The position numbers and the translations under genes were made by a program. The notes below the pieces were generated by a model. That model searched no databases. It was not told the origin of the DNA and saw nothing but the letters and a program-made list of their open reading frames with translations. This document shows, piece by piece, positions 17,393-25,874 of a stretch of 38,004 nucleotides of DNA. Source of the stretch: an uncultured Caulobacterales bacterium (GTDB lineage Bacteria; Pseudomonadota; Alphaproteobacteria; Caulobacterales; Caulobacteraceae); contig CAIOHT010000064.1 in the NCBI GenBank assembly GCA_903858185.1, positions 1 through 38,004 on the forward strand, in the 5' to 3' direction. Numbering within the stretch: the stretch's first letter is position 1; each line of letters starts with the position of its first letter.

Positions 17393-18172
17393 CTACTGTG
17401 TCTGGCCGTTCAGCGCGTAGCTGAAGCCCTGGATCGGCGATACGTCGCGGAACCACTGCTGCATGAACAGTCCGGCCTCGGCGATATTGGACCTCGGCAC
17501 ATAGACGATGTCGAACCGGCGTAGCGGCACGAAGTCCGCGCCGGCCGGCGTCTTCATCGCGCCCTGCAGGTTCACCGTCCGCATCATCGCCCGACCACCC
17601 GGGCCGCGCCTGATGATCACCACCCGGTCGGTCTTGGCGCTGACCTTGAAGCCTCCGGCCTGGATCACCGCCTGGAGGCTGTTGATGTCGCCGGCCATGT
17701 CATAGACGCCCGGCGTGCCGACCTCGCCGCCGACGAACACCTTCAGCGGTGTCGCCACCTTCATCGTCACCGAGACCTGAGGCCGCAGCAGCTGGCTGGC
17801 GTAGGCGCGCGAGAGCATCGCCTCCAGTTCCGGCACGGTGCGGTCCGCCGCCATCACCGGCGCAATCAGCGGCATGGTGACGCGACCGTCCGGCTGGATG
17901 ATGATCCCCGCCTTCGAGAGTTCCGGCGCCGAGGCAATTGTGATGTCGATCTGGTCGCCCGGATACAGCCGGTAGTCCGGCTCCTGGTTGCTCCAGTCGG
18001 CGTAGCTGATGTCCGGGAAGGGTTCGCGCGGTGCGCTTTCGGTCCGTGGCGCGGCGGGGCGAGGGGGGCTGCGACGCCCGTCGCCGAACGGCCACCACGC
18101 CTGCGCCGGCGTGCTGACGGCCAGGGCGGCGGTCAGCAAGAGGGCGGTGCGGAACGGGGCGGCTTTGCGCAT
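17393..18172 (-). CDS. hfsD: Holdfast polysaccharide export protein HfsD (Wza-type)
   Basis: HfsD is the outer-membrane export component for the holdfast polysaccharide. The 259-residue protein starts with a signal peptide (TALLLTAALAVSTPAQA). It then has the Poly_export domain: DYRLYPGDQIDITIASAPELSKAG followed by QPDGRVTMPLI and continuing to about residue 165. SLBB-like segments follow, with VFVGGEVGTPGVYDM and LQAVIQAGGF. There is no Cys at the predicted cleavage site, so it is not an obvious lipoprotein. The ATG at 18170-18172 is chosen because the upstream extension runs into the divergent hfsA promoter region. Its assignment as hfsD rests on the fold plus the adjacency to hfsABC. Confidence 0.9.
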   Translation of the reverse strand: MRKAAPFRTALLLTAALAVSTPAQAWWPFGDGRRSPPRPAAPRTESAPREPFPDISYADWSNQEPDYRLYPGDQIDITIASAPELSKAGIIIQPDGRVTMPLIAPVMAADRTVPELEAMLSRAYASQLLRPQVSVTMKVATPLKVFVGGEVGTPGVYDMAGDINSLQAVIQAGGFKVSAKTDRVVIIRRGPGGRAMMRTVNLQGAMKTPAGADFVPLRRFDIVYVPRSNIAEAGLFMQQWFRDVSPIQGFSYALNGQTQ

Positions 18173-18195
18173 GGCCCGAACGTTAACGAGAATGG

Positions 18196-18210
18196 GTAAC
18201 GGAGTGTTAA
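18196..18210. promoter_or_regulatory. CtrA-like site in the hfsD-hfsA divergent promoter region
   Basis: GTAA-CGGAGTG-TTAA matches the CtrA box TTAA-N7-TTAA in seven of eight fixed bases; on the other strand it reads TTAA-N7-TTAC. A GTTAAC half-site lies at 18182-18187. The site is 24 bases upstream of hfsD and 50 upstream of hfsA, so one regulator could control both directions. This is motif-based only. Confidence 0.4.
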
Positions 18211-18224
18211 TCGCGCTCCGGCGA

Positions 18225-18251
18225 GGGTCTGGCTCAAGGCCAGAAAGACCC
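18225..18251 (+). promoter_or_regulatory. Hairpin immediately upstream of the hfsA start
   Basis: GGGTCTGGC (18225-18233) pairs with GCCAGA-aa-GACCC (18239-18251), leaving a 5-base loop and a two-base bulge. It ends 8 bases before the hfsA ATG and covers the position where a Shine-Dalgarno would be expected; none is obvious in the remaining bases. Confidence 0.45.
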
Positions 18252-18259
18252 AGAATCGC

Positions 18260-19762
18260 ATGAGCACCCAGAGCGCATGGAGGACCGTACCGCACGACCA
18301 GCCGGCGCGCGCCGACTGGGCCGGCCGTGCGCGCTATGCGCCGAGTGATTTCATTACCCTGCTGTGGCGCGAACGCTGGCTGATGATCGCGGTATTCCTG
18401 CTGATCTTCGTTCTGGGTCTAGGCTTCGCGGTCACCCTGAAAAAGAGCTACGCGGCCAGCTCCAGCATCCTGATCCAGCTGGGGCAGGAGTATGTCTACG
18501 AGCCGCGCGCCGGCGACGCCGGGCGAGGCGCGGTGCCCGACACCGACAGCCTGGTGCAGTCCGAGGTCGAAATCCTGCAGAGCGGACAACTGCGCGAGCG
18601 GGTGTTGCGCCGGATCGGGCTGGGCGTGGTCTATCCCGACCTGGCCGCGAAGTACGCGGCGGCGGCGCCAGCGGACAAGATGCTGCTGATGTCCAAGGCG
18701 ATCGAGTCGATGGGCAAGAAGCTCACCGTCGGCTCAGCTCCGGACAACCCTGTCGTCCGGGTCTCCTTCGAGCATGACGACCCGGTCATGGCCGCGCGGA
18801 TCGTGAACACCCTCCTTGAGGAGTACCTGATCTATCGCCGGTCGGTGCTGATCAATCCGACTTCGCCGGTGTTCGAGCGTCAGCGAGTGATGTTCGAGGA
18901 TCAGCTGGATCAGGCTGATGCGGCCTATCAGGATTTCCTGACGACCAACGACATCGGCGACTTCGCCGCGCAGAAGACCGCCGCCACCCAGCTGATCGGC
19001 CAGATCGAGGCCCAGCGCTATGCCGCCGAGGTGACGCTGCAGGACCGCCAGGCGCGGCTGGCGACTCTCGACGCGCAGCTTGGGCAGGTCGCGCCCGAGA
19101 TCGGACTTTACCGCGACATCGACGCCACGGCGACAAGCCGGCTGGCGGCCCTGCGGCTGCAGCGCGAAGAGCTGCTGTCGCGCTACCGGCCGGACGCCGA
19201 CCCGGTGCGTGACATCGAGGCGCAGATCGCCCAGCTCGAGGCCGGCGTCTCGTCGGGACGTACGGCGACCGATGGCGCGCGCCGCATCGGGGTCAATCCC
19301 GTGCACCAGACCCTGCAGACCGAGCGCATCCAGACCGCGGCCGAGATCGCCGCCCTGCAGCAGTCACTGACGGCGTATGCAGCGCAATCGACCAAGGCGA
19401 CCGACCAGCTCCAGCGGCTGGCGGCGCTGGAGCCGCAGTTCCAGGCGCTGAGCATGGACCGCGATGTCCTGCAGAGTAGCGTGCGCGACTTCACCGTGCG
19501 CCAGCGGCAGGACCAGGCCGCGCGGCAGATCGCCTCGGAAACCAACGACAACATCCGTATCGTCGACCGGGCGACGCCAACGACCCAGGGCAAGAGCCTG
19601 CGCAAGGCGGTGGTGGCGCTGGCCTTCCTGTTCGGGGCCTTCTCGGCTCTGTGCGCGGGCCTGCTGCGCATGTTCCTGCGCCCGGGCCTGCCGACCCGCG
19701 CCTCGGCCCAGCGCACCCTCGATCTTCCTGTCCTGGGAACAGCGCCGCTCAAGGCGGGGTAG
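18260..19762 (+). CDS. hfsA: Holdfast polysaccharide co-polymerase HfsA (Wzz/GumC-type)
   Basis: HfsA is the inner-membrane chain-length and export regulator of holdfast synthesis, in contact with polymerase and exporter. The 500-residue protein has an N-terminal cytoplasmic segment and a first membrane helix (about 40-62, WLMIAVFLLIFVLGLGFAV). A Wzz domain starts at YAASSSILIQLG. A long periplasmic coiled-coil region (about 200-430, rich in Gln, Ala and Leu) follows, and a second membrane helix near 447-470 lies just before the C-terminus. No kinase domain is fused; the partner HfsB is the separate ATPase-like protein. It starts with ATG, divergent from hfsD with 87 bases between. Confidence 0.92.
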   Translation: MSTQSAWRTVPHDQPARADWAGRARYAPSDFITLLWRERWLMIAVFLLIFVLGLGFAVTLKKSYAASSSILIQLGQEYVYEPRAGDAGRGAVPDTDSLVQSEVEILQSGQLRERVLRRIGLGVVYPDLAAKYAAAAPADKMLLMSKAIESMGKKLTVGSAPDNPVVRVSFEHDDPVMAARIVNTLLEEYLIYRRSVLINPTSPVFERQRVMFEDQLDQADAAYQDFLTTNDIGDFAAQKTAATQLIGQIEAQRYAAEVTLQDRQARLATLDAQLGQVAPEIGLYRDIDATATSRLAALRLQREELLSRYRPDADPVRDIEAQIAQLEAGVSSGRTATDGARRIGVNPVHQTLQTERIQTAAEIAALQQSLTAYAAQSTKATDQLQRLAALEPQFQALSMDRDVLQSSVRDFTVRQRQDQAARQIASETNDNIRIVDRATPTTQGKSLRKAVVALAFLFGAFSALCAGLLRMFLRPGLPTRASAQRTLDLPVLGTAPLKAG

Positions 19763-19822
19763 GTCCCTTGTGGGCGCGCAATAGTCTACCTTGCGAGGAT
19801 TGGGCGCGCGGCGATTCGAGCG

Positions 19823-20527
19823 ATGGTGGATTTGAGCGCCGAGATGGCGGAGTTGTGGGCGTCACTGGGCGGGACGTCGCCTGGACGCGCGCGCGCTGTC
19901 CAGTTCGTCGCTGCGCGTCGCGGGGAGGGGACATCGACCGTCGCCCGCGAGTTCGCCGCCTATGCCGCCAGCCGCGCCGGACGCAGTGTCTGGCTCGTTG
20001 ATCTCGACCTGTTCACTTCACCTCAACACGCAGCCATCGCGGGCGCACCGGAGATGTACGGCGATCTGGGCAAGGCTGTCGCGGCGACCCCGGCCGACGG
20101 CGCAACCTTCTTTACGGTTCAGCCGCCGACCCTCATGCCTGACGGCTCCGCCGCGCCCGACTCCCGGTTTCTCGTTGCGCACGCCGTCGGCCAGCACAAA
20201 TGGTGGGTCACCCGCTTTCGCGCCGACGTGCTCAAGGGCAGCCAGAATGTCCACGTCCTGCCAAACGCCGACTACTGGAATGCGCTGAAGCGCCACGCCG
20301 ACCTGGTGGTCGTCGATTGCCCGTCGGCCGACCGGTCCCAGTCCGCCCTGACCGTCGCGCCATTCATGGACCAGTCGGTGCTGGTCGTCGCCGCCGACCA
20401 GCCGGATGTGCAGGCTCCTGCACGATTGCGGGATGCGATGCAGGGGGCCGGCGGGCGCGTCGCGGGGGTGTTCTTCAACCGCACCCAGGTCGAGACGCCG
20501 GGCTTCATGCGAGCCTTCCTGCGGTGA
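19823..20527 (+). CDS. hfsB: HfsB, CpsD/Wzc-type P-loop protein with degenerate Walker A
   Basis: The 234-residue protein has the fold of bacterial tyrosine-kinase ATPase domains that pair with Wzz-type proteins. The P-loop reads RRGEGTSTV (residues 33-40), with Thr at position 37 where the family has Lys. A hydrophobic strand with Asp pairs (WLVDLDLF) follows, and a Walker-B-like LVVVDCPSA near residue 165. There is no C-terminal tyrosine cluster. I infer a non-kinase or weak-ATPase partner of HfsA. It starts with ATG 60 bases after hfsA, and its stop overlaps the hfsC GTG start (GTGA). Confidence 0.88.
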   Translation: MVDLSAEMAELWASLGGTSPGRARAVQFVAARRGEGTSTVAREFAAYAASRAGRSVWLVDLDLFTSPQHAAIAGAPEMYGDLGKAVAATPADGATFFTVQPPTLMPDGSAAPDSRFLVAHAVGQHKWWVTRFRADVLKGSQNVHVLPNADYWNALKRHADLVVVDCPSADRSQSALTVAPFMDQSVLVVAADQPDVQAPARLRDAMQGAGGRVAGVFFNRTQVETPGFMRAFLR

Positions 20528-21777
20528 CCCTGTCCGTCGATGCCTGGCCCGCCCGCGAGGCGGAACGGACCGACGTATGGGACTGGCTGGCGTTCGGCCT
20601 CGCGGTCTTCTTCATCCTGATCTACAGCCAGGGCTGGATCGCGCCGATCTTTGGAACGAAGCTCGACGAGGCGAGTTCGGGGATGATCCGGAACGCCTAC
20701 CTTCCGGCCTATGCTGCGGGCATTGTCCTGCTGGCGATGGCGCCGGGAGACACGCTGGCGGCGCTGATCCGCCAACCCTTCCTGCTGTTGTTGCTCGCGA
20801 TCGTCGCCCTGTCGACGCTGTGGTCGATCGCGCCGGACCAGACCGTTCGACGGATCGTCGCCGTTTTCGCCACCACCCTGTGCGGCGTGGTGCTGGCCAC
20901 GCGCTTCCGCTGGGCGACCATGGCCGAGGTGCTGGCGACAGCCAATGCCGTGCTGGTGGTCGGCTCGATCCTCTGGGCGGTGCTGCCGCCGAACAACGGC
21001 ATCATGACCGAGCTGTTCCCGGGCGCGTGGCGGGGACTATGGGTCGAGAAGAACGCCCTGGGCGGCAACATGGCCACCGCCTTCACCATCTTCGCCGCCG
21101 CGGCCCTGCTCGCGCCGCGCCGACGGGTTCTGTGGTGGATATTCGCCGGACTCGCCCTGGCGCTCGTGCTGCTGTCGACCTCGAAGACATCGCTGGTGTC
21201 CCTGATCCTCGGCGCTGGCGCAGTGGGCTTCGTCTGGGTGGCGCGGCGGGGCCCGGTGTCGGGTGTTGCGGCGACCTGGGCAGCGGTGCTCGGCGCGCTG
21301 TTGATGGCGGCCTTCCTGCTGTTTGCCTCGGATGTCTTTCTCGAACTGCTCGGCAAGGACGCCACCCTGACCGGCCGGACGAAGATCTGGGACGCCGCGC
21401 TGCGGCAGGCGGAGCTGCGGCCCTGGACAGGCTACGGCTATGCGGCTGTCTGGGACGACAAGAGCGGCTGGGGGCCGTTGGCCTGGATCACCAAGGAGGC
21501 CGGCTTCAAGGCCAGCCACGCCCACAATGCCTGGATTGAGCAATGGCTGGGTCTTGGCATCGCCGGCGTGATCGCCTGGGGCCTGTTCTATCTCCAGACG
21601 ATGGGGGCGGCGATCGCCTCTGTCTTCGGCCGGCCGGGCGCCTATCTGGCCCTGCCGTTCCTGGTGATCTTCTCGCTGCTGACGCTGACCGAGAGCGTCG
21701 CGGTGACCTACCACGACATCCGCTGGTCGATCTTCGTGGCGCTTGCCGTCAAGCTGTCCTGGCCTGGACGGGAGTAG
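20524..21777 (+). CDS. hfsC: Holdfast polysaccharide polymerase HfsC (Wzy/O-antigen-ligase family)
   Basis: HfsC joins lipid-linked repeat units in the periplasmic face of the inner membrane. The 417-residue protein has ten or more hydrophobic segments and a Wzy_C/O-antigen ligase core. The core includes GLWVEKNALGGNMA and LSTSKTSLVSL. The large periplasmic loop has LTGRTKIWDAAL, a GYGYAAVW block and the conserved His region KASHAHNAWIEQWLGLG. The start is the GTG at 20524 overlapping the hfsB stop; longer in-frame extensions pass through hfsB. The last 29 bases overlap the convergent CPBP protease gene. Other holdfast polymerases (such as hfsI) may exist elsewhere. Confidence 0.9.
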   Translation: MTLSVDAWPAREAERTDVWDWLAFGLAVFFILIYSQGWIAPIFGTKLDEASSGMIRNAYLPAYAAGIVLLAMAPGDTLAALIRQPFLLLLLAIVALSTLWSIAPDQTVRRIVAVFATTLCGVVLATRFRWATMAEVLATANAVLVVGSILWAVLPPNNGIMTELFPGAWRGLWVEKNALGGNMATAFTIFAAAALLAPRRRVLWWIFAGLALALVLLSTSKTSLVSLILGAGAVGFVWVARRGPVSGVAATWAAVLGALLMAAFLLFASDVFLELLGKDATLTGRTKIWDAALRQAELRPWTGYGYAAVWDDKSGWGPLAWITKEAGFKASHAHNAWIEQWLGLGIAGVIAWGLFYLQTMGAAIASVFGRPGAYLALPFLVIFSLLTLTESVAVTYHDIRWSIFVALAVKLSWPGRE

Positions 21778-22666
21778 CCTTCGCGAAGCGGCCGGCCTTC
21801 CAGGCCATCCAGGTCGTCACCAGTCCGACCGAAGTGCAGATCACCAGCGCCGGCAGCGAGGCCTCCGGGCCAAAGGCGCCGCCCGTCAGCCAGGCGGGCA
21901 GACCGGCCCGGGCCGTACTGGTTGCGAGCGCCCCGCCGAAGTCAGTGCCCGAGACAGCCGCGCCGAACAGATACCCCTGGGTGAAGTTCCAGCCCGCGTG
22001 CAGGCCGATGGACACCCAAAGCCTGCCGGTCAGGGCGTAGAAGGCGCAGAGCAGCAGCCCCGCCTCGACCGCGATGCAGACCGCCGCCCAGGCCGACGCG
22101 TTCGGGTTGCCGAAGTGGCCGCCGCCGAACACGGCCGCCGAGACGATGAAGGCCGCCCAGGGGCCGAAGGCGCGCCAGGTCAGTCGCATCAGAACGCCGC
22201 GAGCGATGACCTCCTCGATGACGCCGGACTGCACCGACAGGCTGACGCTCGTCCAGGCGGAGGCCGGCCCACGCCAGGTGAAATCGTACAGTCCTGAGCC
22301 AATAAGCACGATCATCACCGTGGCGAAGACCGCCGCGCCGATCGCCAAGCCGGCCAGAATGCCGGGAATGGCGGCATGCAGGGCGATCTCATCGGCCTTT
22401 CGGCCCTCCGCCAACCGGACCAACGCCGCATAGAGCGCAAGGGTGACCGCCGCGCCGATGACGCTGGCCACCAGCTTCCCGGGGCCGCCCCAGGGATCCA
22501 GGAGCTTTTCGGCGAAGATGACTACGCCGTATCCGATCAGGGCCGTGACAACGACCAGCACGACCATCCAGGCGCTGGCGCGCAGCCAGCGCCGCGGGCC
22601 CGGATGCAGGAACCGGCGCTCGCCGAGATCGATCGGAACACCCATCCGCTCGAAGACTGTCGTCAT
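21749..22666 (-). CDS. CPBP-family intramembrane metalloprotease (CAAX protease/Rce1-like)
   Basis: The 305-residue protein has about eight membrane segments and the three CPBP motifs: EEVIARG (E151, E152, R155), FGGGHFGNPNA (H184) and GLHAGWNF (H223, N227). These form the Glu/His metal-dependent active site within the membrane, so it looks active. Substrates of bacterial members are mostly unknown; some process peptides or prenylated proteins. The ATG at 22664-22666 is favoured over an upstream GTG at 22703-22705 because the added residues are unlike the family start. It sits inside the holdfast locus between hfsC and hfsH, a place where C. crescentus has no such gene. Confidence 0.88.
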   Translation of the reverse strand: MTTVFERMGVPIDLGERRFLHPGPRRWLRASAWMVVLVVVTALIGYGVVIFAEKLLDPWGGPGKLVASVIGAAVTLALYAALVRLAEGRKADEIALHAAIPGILAGLAIGAAVFATVMIVLIGSGLYDFTWRGPASAWTSVSLSVQSGVIEEVIARGVLMRLTWRAFGPWAAFIVSAAVFGGGHFGNPNASAWAAVCIAVEAGLLLCAFYALTGRLWVSIGLHAGWNFTQGYLFGAAVSGTDFGGALATSTARAGLPAWLTGGAFGPEASLPALVICTSVGLVTTWMAWKAGRFAKATPVQARTA

Positions 22667-22740
22667 TGCCTTGCCTGCCCCCACCGACGGGCTTGCAGTC
22701 TGCACGCGGCTCCAGCGGAAGTCACCGGACCCTTGCGGCG

Positions 22741-23493
22741 CTAAAGTCCCAGTCGCCGTGCGCCCGCAGCGGCAGTGACGATATCAAAGCCCCGCGCCTT
22801 CGCTGCATCGGCGATGTGACCGAGCGCTTCGGGCGTGCAGCCCCAGGGGGAGGGGCTGTCGGCGACGTCGTGAGTGTAGAGGATCAGCCAGGCCTTGCGC
22901 TCGGCGGCGCGGTCCAGCCAGCGCAGGGCTGTTGCCTCGCCCTCCGGACCTTCGATGCCGACCGACGGCAGCTGGTTGGCGTCAGCGCCGTCCTCGACCA
23001 GACCGGCCTGGACCGTGCGCAGGGTTCGATAGCGGCGGCCCAGCACGCGTTTGGCGGGCGTGGAGACGTCGCCATAGGGGTAGGCGAAGCTCTCGGATGA
23101 CGCCGCGCCCCAGGCCGCCAGGGCGGCTGCGTTGCGCTCGACATCGGCGATGATCTCGCTCGCGGCGGCCTGGCCGCAATCGAGGTGGGTGAAGGTGTGG
23201 CAGGCGATCTCGTGCCCGGCCCGCGCCAGGCGGCGCGCGTCATCTGCCCCTGCGTAGACGCCCATCGGCCCGGTCTGGCCTGCCAGCCCGGCTGAAAAGT
23301 ACCAGGTCCCTCGAATCCCGCGCAATTCGAGCACGTCCGCGCCGGCCCGTGCGGCCGTTGCGGGGGCGTCGTCGAAGCTGAAGGTGATCATCGGCCGGTC
23401 GAGCCTGAGATTGATCCTGCGTCGCTCCGACAGCAGGGCCAGGCGCCGGCGCAGCTTGCCCTTCAGGGAACGGTCGGCGCTGTAGGCTTCCAT
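22741..23493 (-). CDS. hfsH: Holdfast polysaccharide deacetylase HfsH (NodB-type)
   Basis: HfsH removes acetyl groups from N-acetylglucosamine in the holdfast polysaccharide, which affects its adhesion and cohesion. The 250-residue protein belongs to the NodB/CE4 family: MITFSFDDAP carries D41-D42, the metal-binding HxxxH is H99-H103 (CHTFTH), YPYG lies near 145, and the C-terminal LILYTHDV provides the last His. All catalytic elements are present. No signal peptide is seen, which agrees with action on the lipid-linked precursor in the cytoplasm. The start ATG shares one base with the hfsG stop. Confidence 0.92.
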   Translation of the reverse strand: MEAYSADRSLKGKLRRRLALLSERRRINLRLDRPMITFSFDDAPATAARAGADVLELRGIRGTWYFSAGLAGQTGPMGVYAGADDARRLARAGHEIACHTFTHLDCGQAAASEIIADVERNAAALAAWGAASSESFAYPYGDVSTPAKRVLGRRYRTLRTVQAGLVEDGADANQLPSVGIEGPEGEATALRWLDRAAERKAWLILYTHDVADSPSPWGCTPEALGHIADAAKARGFDIVTAAAGARRLGL

Positions 23494-24425
23494 CAAACGG
23501 CCTCCGCGTAGAGGGCGGCGCGATAGAGGCGCAGGGCGAACGCGCGGGGCGCAACGGGCAGGGCGTCGGCCAGGGCAAAGGCCTTGATCATGGGCCGCCA
23601 CAGACCCCGCAGCGGTACATGCTTCAGGACCCGGGCGACGCGATAGCTGGGGTAGCTCTCAACCACGGCGCGGTGGTCGGCGACGACGCGTGCGAAATTG
23701 GCGGCCGACTGCTCGTACTTGCGCGCCATCGTCGGCGCAGTGTCGAGGCCCAGATGGCTGGCCGGAATATCGGCATGGACGATCGGCCAGAGGTCCGCGA
23801 CGCGGATCGCCCATTCGACGTCTTCCCAGCCCCAGCCGGTGAAGCGCTCGTCGAAACCTACGCTGTCGAAAACGTCGCGGCGGACCAGCAGGTTAGCCGT
23901 GAACATGTGCTTGGCCGGATCGCGCGCGCGGTCCGTGGCGCTGACGCAGTCGCTGCGCAAGGCCATGGCGCGGTGCAGGGCGTTCTCGCGGGTGCGCGGC
24001 GTCTGGTCCAGCGAGAAGCCGCCGAATGCCGCCGCCGGGTCGCGGCGGTCGATCAACGCCAGCCAGTCGGCGAGGAAATGGTCGCTGTCGGGCAGCATGT
24101 CCGCGTCGATGAACAGGAAGCGGTCGGCGCGGGCCTGGCGCGCCAGCCGGTTTCGTCCCCTGGACCGGCCCTCGTTGGCCGCGAGACGGATGAACCGCGC
24201 GGGCAAACGCATGGCCTCGACGGCCTCACCGACCCTCGTCGCCAACGCCGGATCGCCGGAGCCGTCGTCCAGCACAATCACCTCGACTGCCTCGCCCTCC
24301 CGGTCGAGGGCCGCGAGAAGGCGGGTGGGGTCGTCACGCATGAACGGTATCAGCACGGACAGGCGCGGCGCGGCGCCGGCCCAGGACGCGTTGTCGGTGA
24401 TCCACTCGGTCGGCCGGGCGGTCAT
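23493..24425 (-). CDS. hfsG: Holdfast glycosyltransferase HfsG (GT2)
   Basis: A 310-residue GT-A fold glycosyltransferase that adds sugars to the lipid-linked holdfast precursor. Motifs are the N-terminal LSVLIPFMRDD, the VIVLDDGSGD loop, the metal-binding DAD in FLFIDADMLPDSD, and the acceptor-side GFDERFTGWGWEDVEWAIR, an ED motif typical of GT2. The start ATG at 24423-24425 overlaps the hfsF stop by 4 bases (ATGA). A longer open frame runs upstream through hfsF and is not used. The sugar is not deducible but is probably N-acetylglucosamine or a related sugar. Confidence 0.92.
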   Translation of the reverse strand: MTARPTEWITDNASWAGAAPRLSVLIPFMRDDPTRLLAALDREGEAVEVIVLDDGSGDPALATRVGEAVEAMRLPARFIRLAANEGRSRGRNRLARQARADRFLFIDADMLPDSDHFLADWLALIDRRDPAAAFGGFSLDQTPRTRENALHRAMALRSDCVSATDRARDPAKHMFTANLLVRRDVFDSVGFDERFTGWGWEDVEWAIRVADLWPIVHADIPASHLGLDTAPTMARKYEQSAANFARVVADHRAVVESYPSYRVARVLKHVPLRGLWRPMIKAFALADALPVAPRAFALRLYRAALYAEAV

Positions 24426-25870
24426 GTGGCCGCCCTCGCGCGCAGGCCCTGCAGGATGCCGAGGCCGCGGCTGCGCAGACCGCCGCCGTCGAGCAGCAGG
24501 ATCACCGCGCCATAGACAACACCGCCGACAATCGCCTTGAGCGCCAGCTCCACAATGCCGCCGACCGCCGGAAGCTGCAGGACCACGAGCGCCATAGCGG
24601 CGCAGGCGACTGCCGCGCGCCAGACAACGTCGAGCGGCACAGGCAGGGGCATGGCCCTGCGTCCGAGCAGCCAGGAACTGACTGCACCGAGGCCATAGCT
24701 GGCGGCCGTTGACCACATCGCACCGGCGATGCCGAAGCGCGGAATGAGGATCAGGTTCAGCACCAGATTCGCCACCGCCGGAATGATCATCGCCACGAAC
24801 AGCAGGTGTGTGCGCCGGCCCAGGGTGAAGGCCTGGTGGAAGTAGTAGGTGGTCAGGCCGGAGAAGAAGGCCCCGAACGCGACCCAGGGGGTGACGTCCG
24901 CGGCGCCCTGCGAGAGGGCCTCGCCGATCATCAGCTGGGCGAGGGGCCCTGCGACCAGGGCGACGCCGACCGCGGCGGGCAGCGTCAGCAGGACCATGAA
25001 GGACAGCTGCTCGCGCGCGGTCTCGGCCAGCGCCGCCCGACCGCCGCGCTCGAGCGCCGAGACCATCGCCGGGCCGCCGGCCATGCCGAGCCAGACGAAC
25101 ACCACGTCCAGGGTCCGGTTCGCGAGCGAGTAGCCCGCGTGATAGACACCTACCGCCTGCTCATCGAGGAAGATCGCCAGCAGGAACCGGTCGGTTGTCG
25201 AGATGACCAGGGACAGGATCAGGGAGAAGGCCACCGGCAGGCCGTAGCTGGCGTAGTCCTGCAGCCGCGCCTTCTGGACATGGCCGCCGCGGGCCAGCCG
25301 CAGTTCCTTCGCCAGGGTGAACAGCAGGCCGATAACCGCAATCGCGCCCAGACCGATCATCGGCCCGGCGGCGCCCGCGCCCAGGGTGATCGCGAGAACA
25401 CCGATGGCGAAGCCGCCGGCGGTCTGGCCCATGTCGAGCGCCGAGGCGGCCATCACCTCGCCATCGGCGCGACGGCGCTCCTGGACAATGCGGATGAGGC
25501 TGCGGAAGACAATTGCGGCCAGTCCGACGCCGACAGCGATCTTCAACGCCGGGCTGATCGGCGCCAGCCAGACGGCCACGGCGGCGAGGGCCGGAAAGAC
25601 AAAGGCGAGCACCGCGAACGCACGCAGCAGGCTGGCCAGATGGTCAGCGACCTCGCCGCGTTCGACCGCGCGGGCCTGGAAGCGGGCCAGCGCCGCCTCC
25701 ACCCAGGTAAACACCGTGGTGTGCGCCAGGGTCATCACCGACAGCGCGAGGGCATAGCCGCCGTACTGCTCGGGCGTCAGGAGACGCGTGAAGACCATGA
25801 TGGTCAGCAGTCCGACCACACCCTGGACGATGTTGGCAGGCAGGTATCCGATCAGGCCGCGTCTGAACAT
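24422..25870 (-). CDS. hfsF: Holdfast lipid-linked oligosaccharide flippase HfsF (Wzx-type)
   Basis: The 482-residue polytopic protein belongs to the polysaccharide-transporter (MATE-like Wzx) family, which flips undecaprenyl-linked repeat units. It has about twelve or more hydrophobic helices. The start MFRRGLIGYLPANIVQGVVGLLTIMVFTRLLTP is characteristic (short cytoplasmic tail, then helix 1). The middle has YGLPVAFSLILSLVISTTDRF, and the helix ends carry Gly/Pro elements. The ATG at 25868-25870 is 4 bases after the hfsE stop, so hfsE-F-G-H is one operon. Confidence 0.92.
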   Translation of the reverse strand: MFRRGLIGYLPANIVQGVVGLLTIMVFTRLLTPEQYGGYALALSVMTLAHTTVFTWVEAALARFQARAVERGEVADHLASLLRAFAVLAFVFPALAAVAVWLAPISPALKIAVGVGLAAIVFRSLIRIVQERRRADGEVMAASALDMGQTAGGFAIGVLAITLGAGAAGPMIGLGAIAVIGLLFTLAKELRLARGGHVQKARLQDYASYGLPVAFSLILSLVISTTDRFLLAIFLDEQAVGVYHAGYSLANRTLDVVFVWLGMAGGPAMVSALERGGRAALAETAREQLSFMVLLTLPAAVGVALVAGPLAQLMIGEALSQGAADVTPWVAFGAFFSGLTTYYFHQAFTLGRRTHLLFVAMIIPAVANLVLNLILIPRFGIAGAMWSTAASYGLGAVSSWLLGRRAMPLPVPLDVVWRAAVACAAMALVVLQLPAVGGIVELALKAIVGGVVYGAVILLLDGGGLRSRGLGILQGLRARAAT

Positions 25871-25874
25871 CGCC

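Noticed and set aside
20200..20523. N-terminal extension of hfsC
   Set aside because: It overlaps hfsB in another frame; the GTG overlapping the hfsB stop gives a normal HfsC N-terminus.
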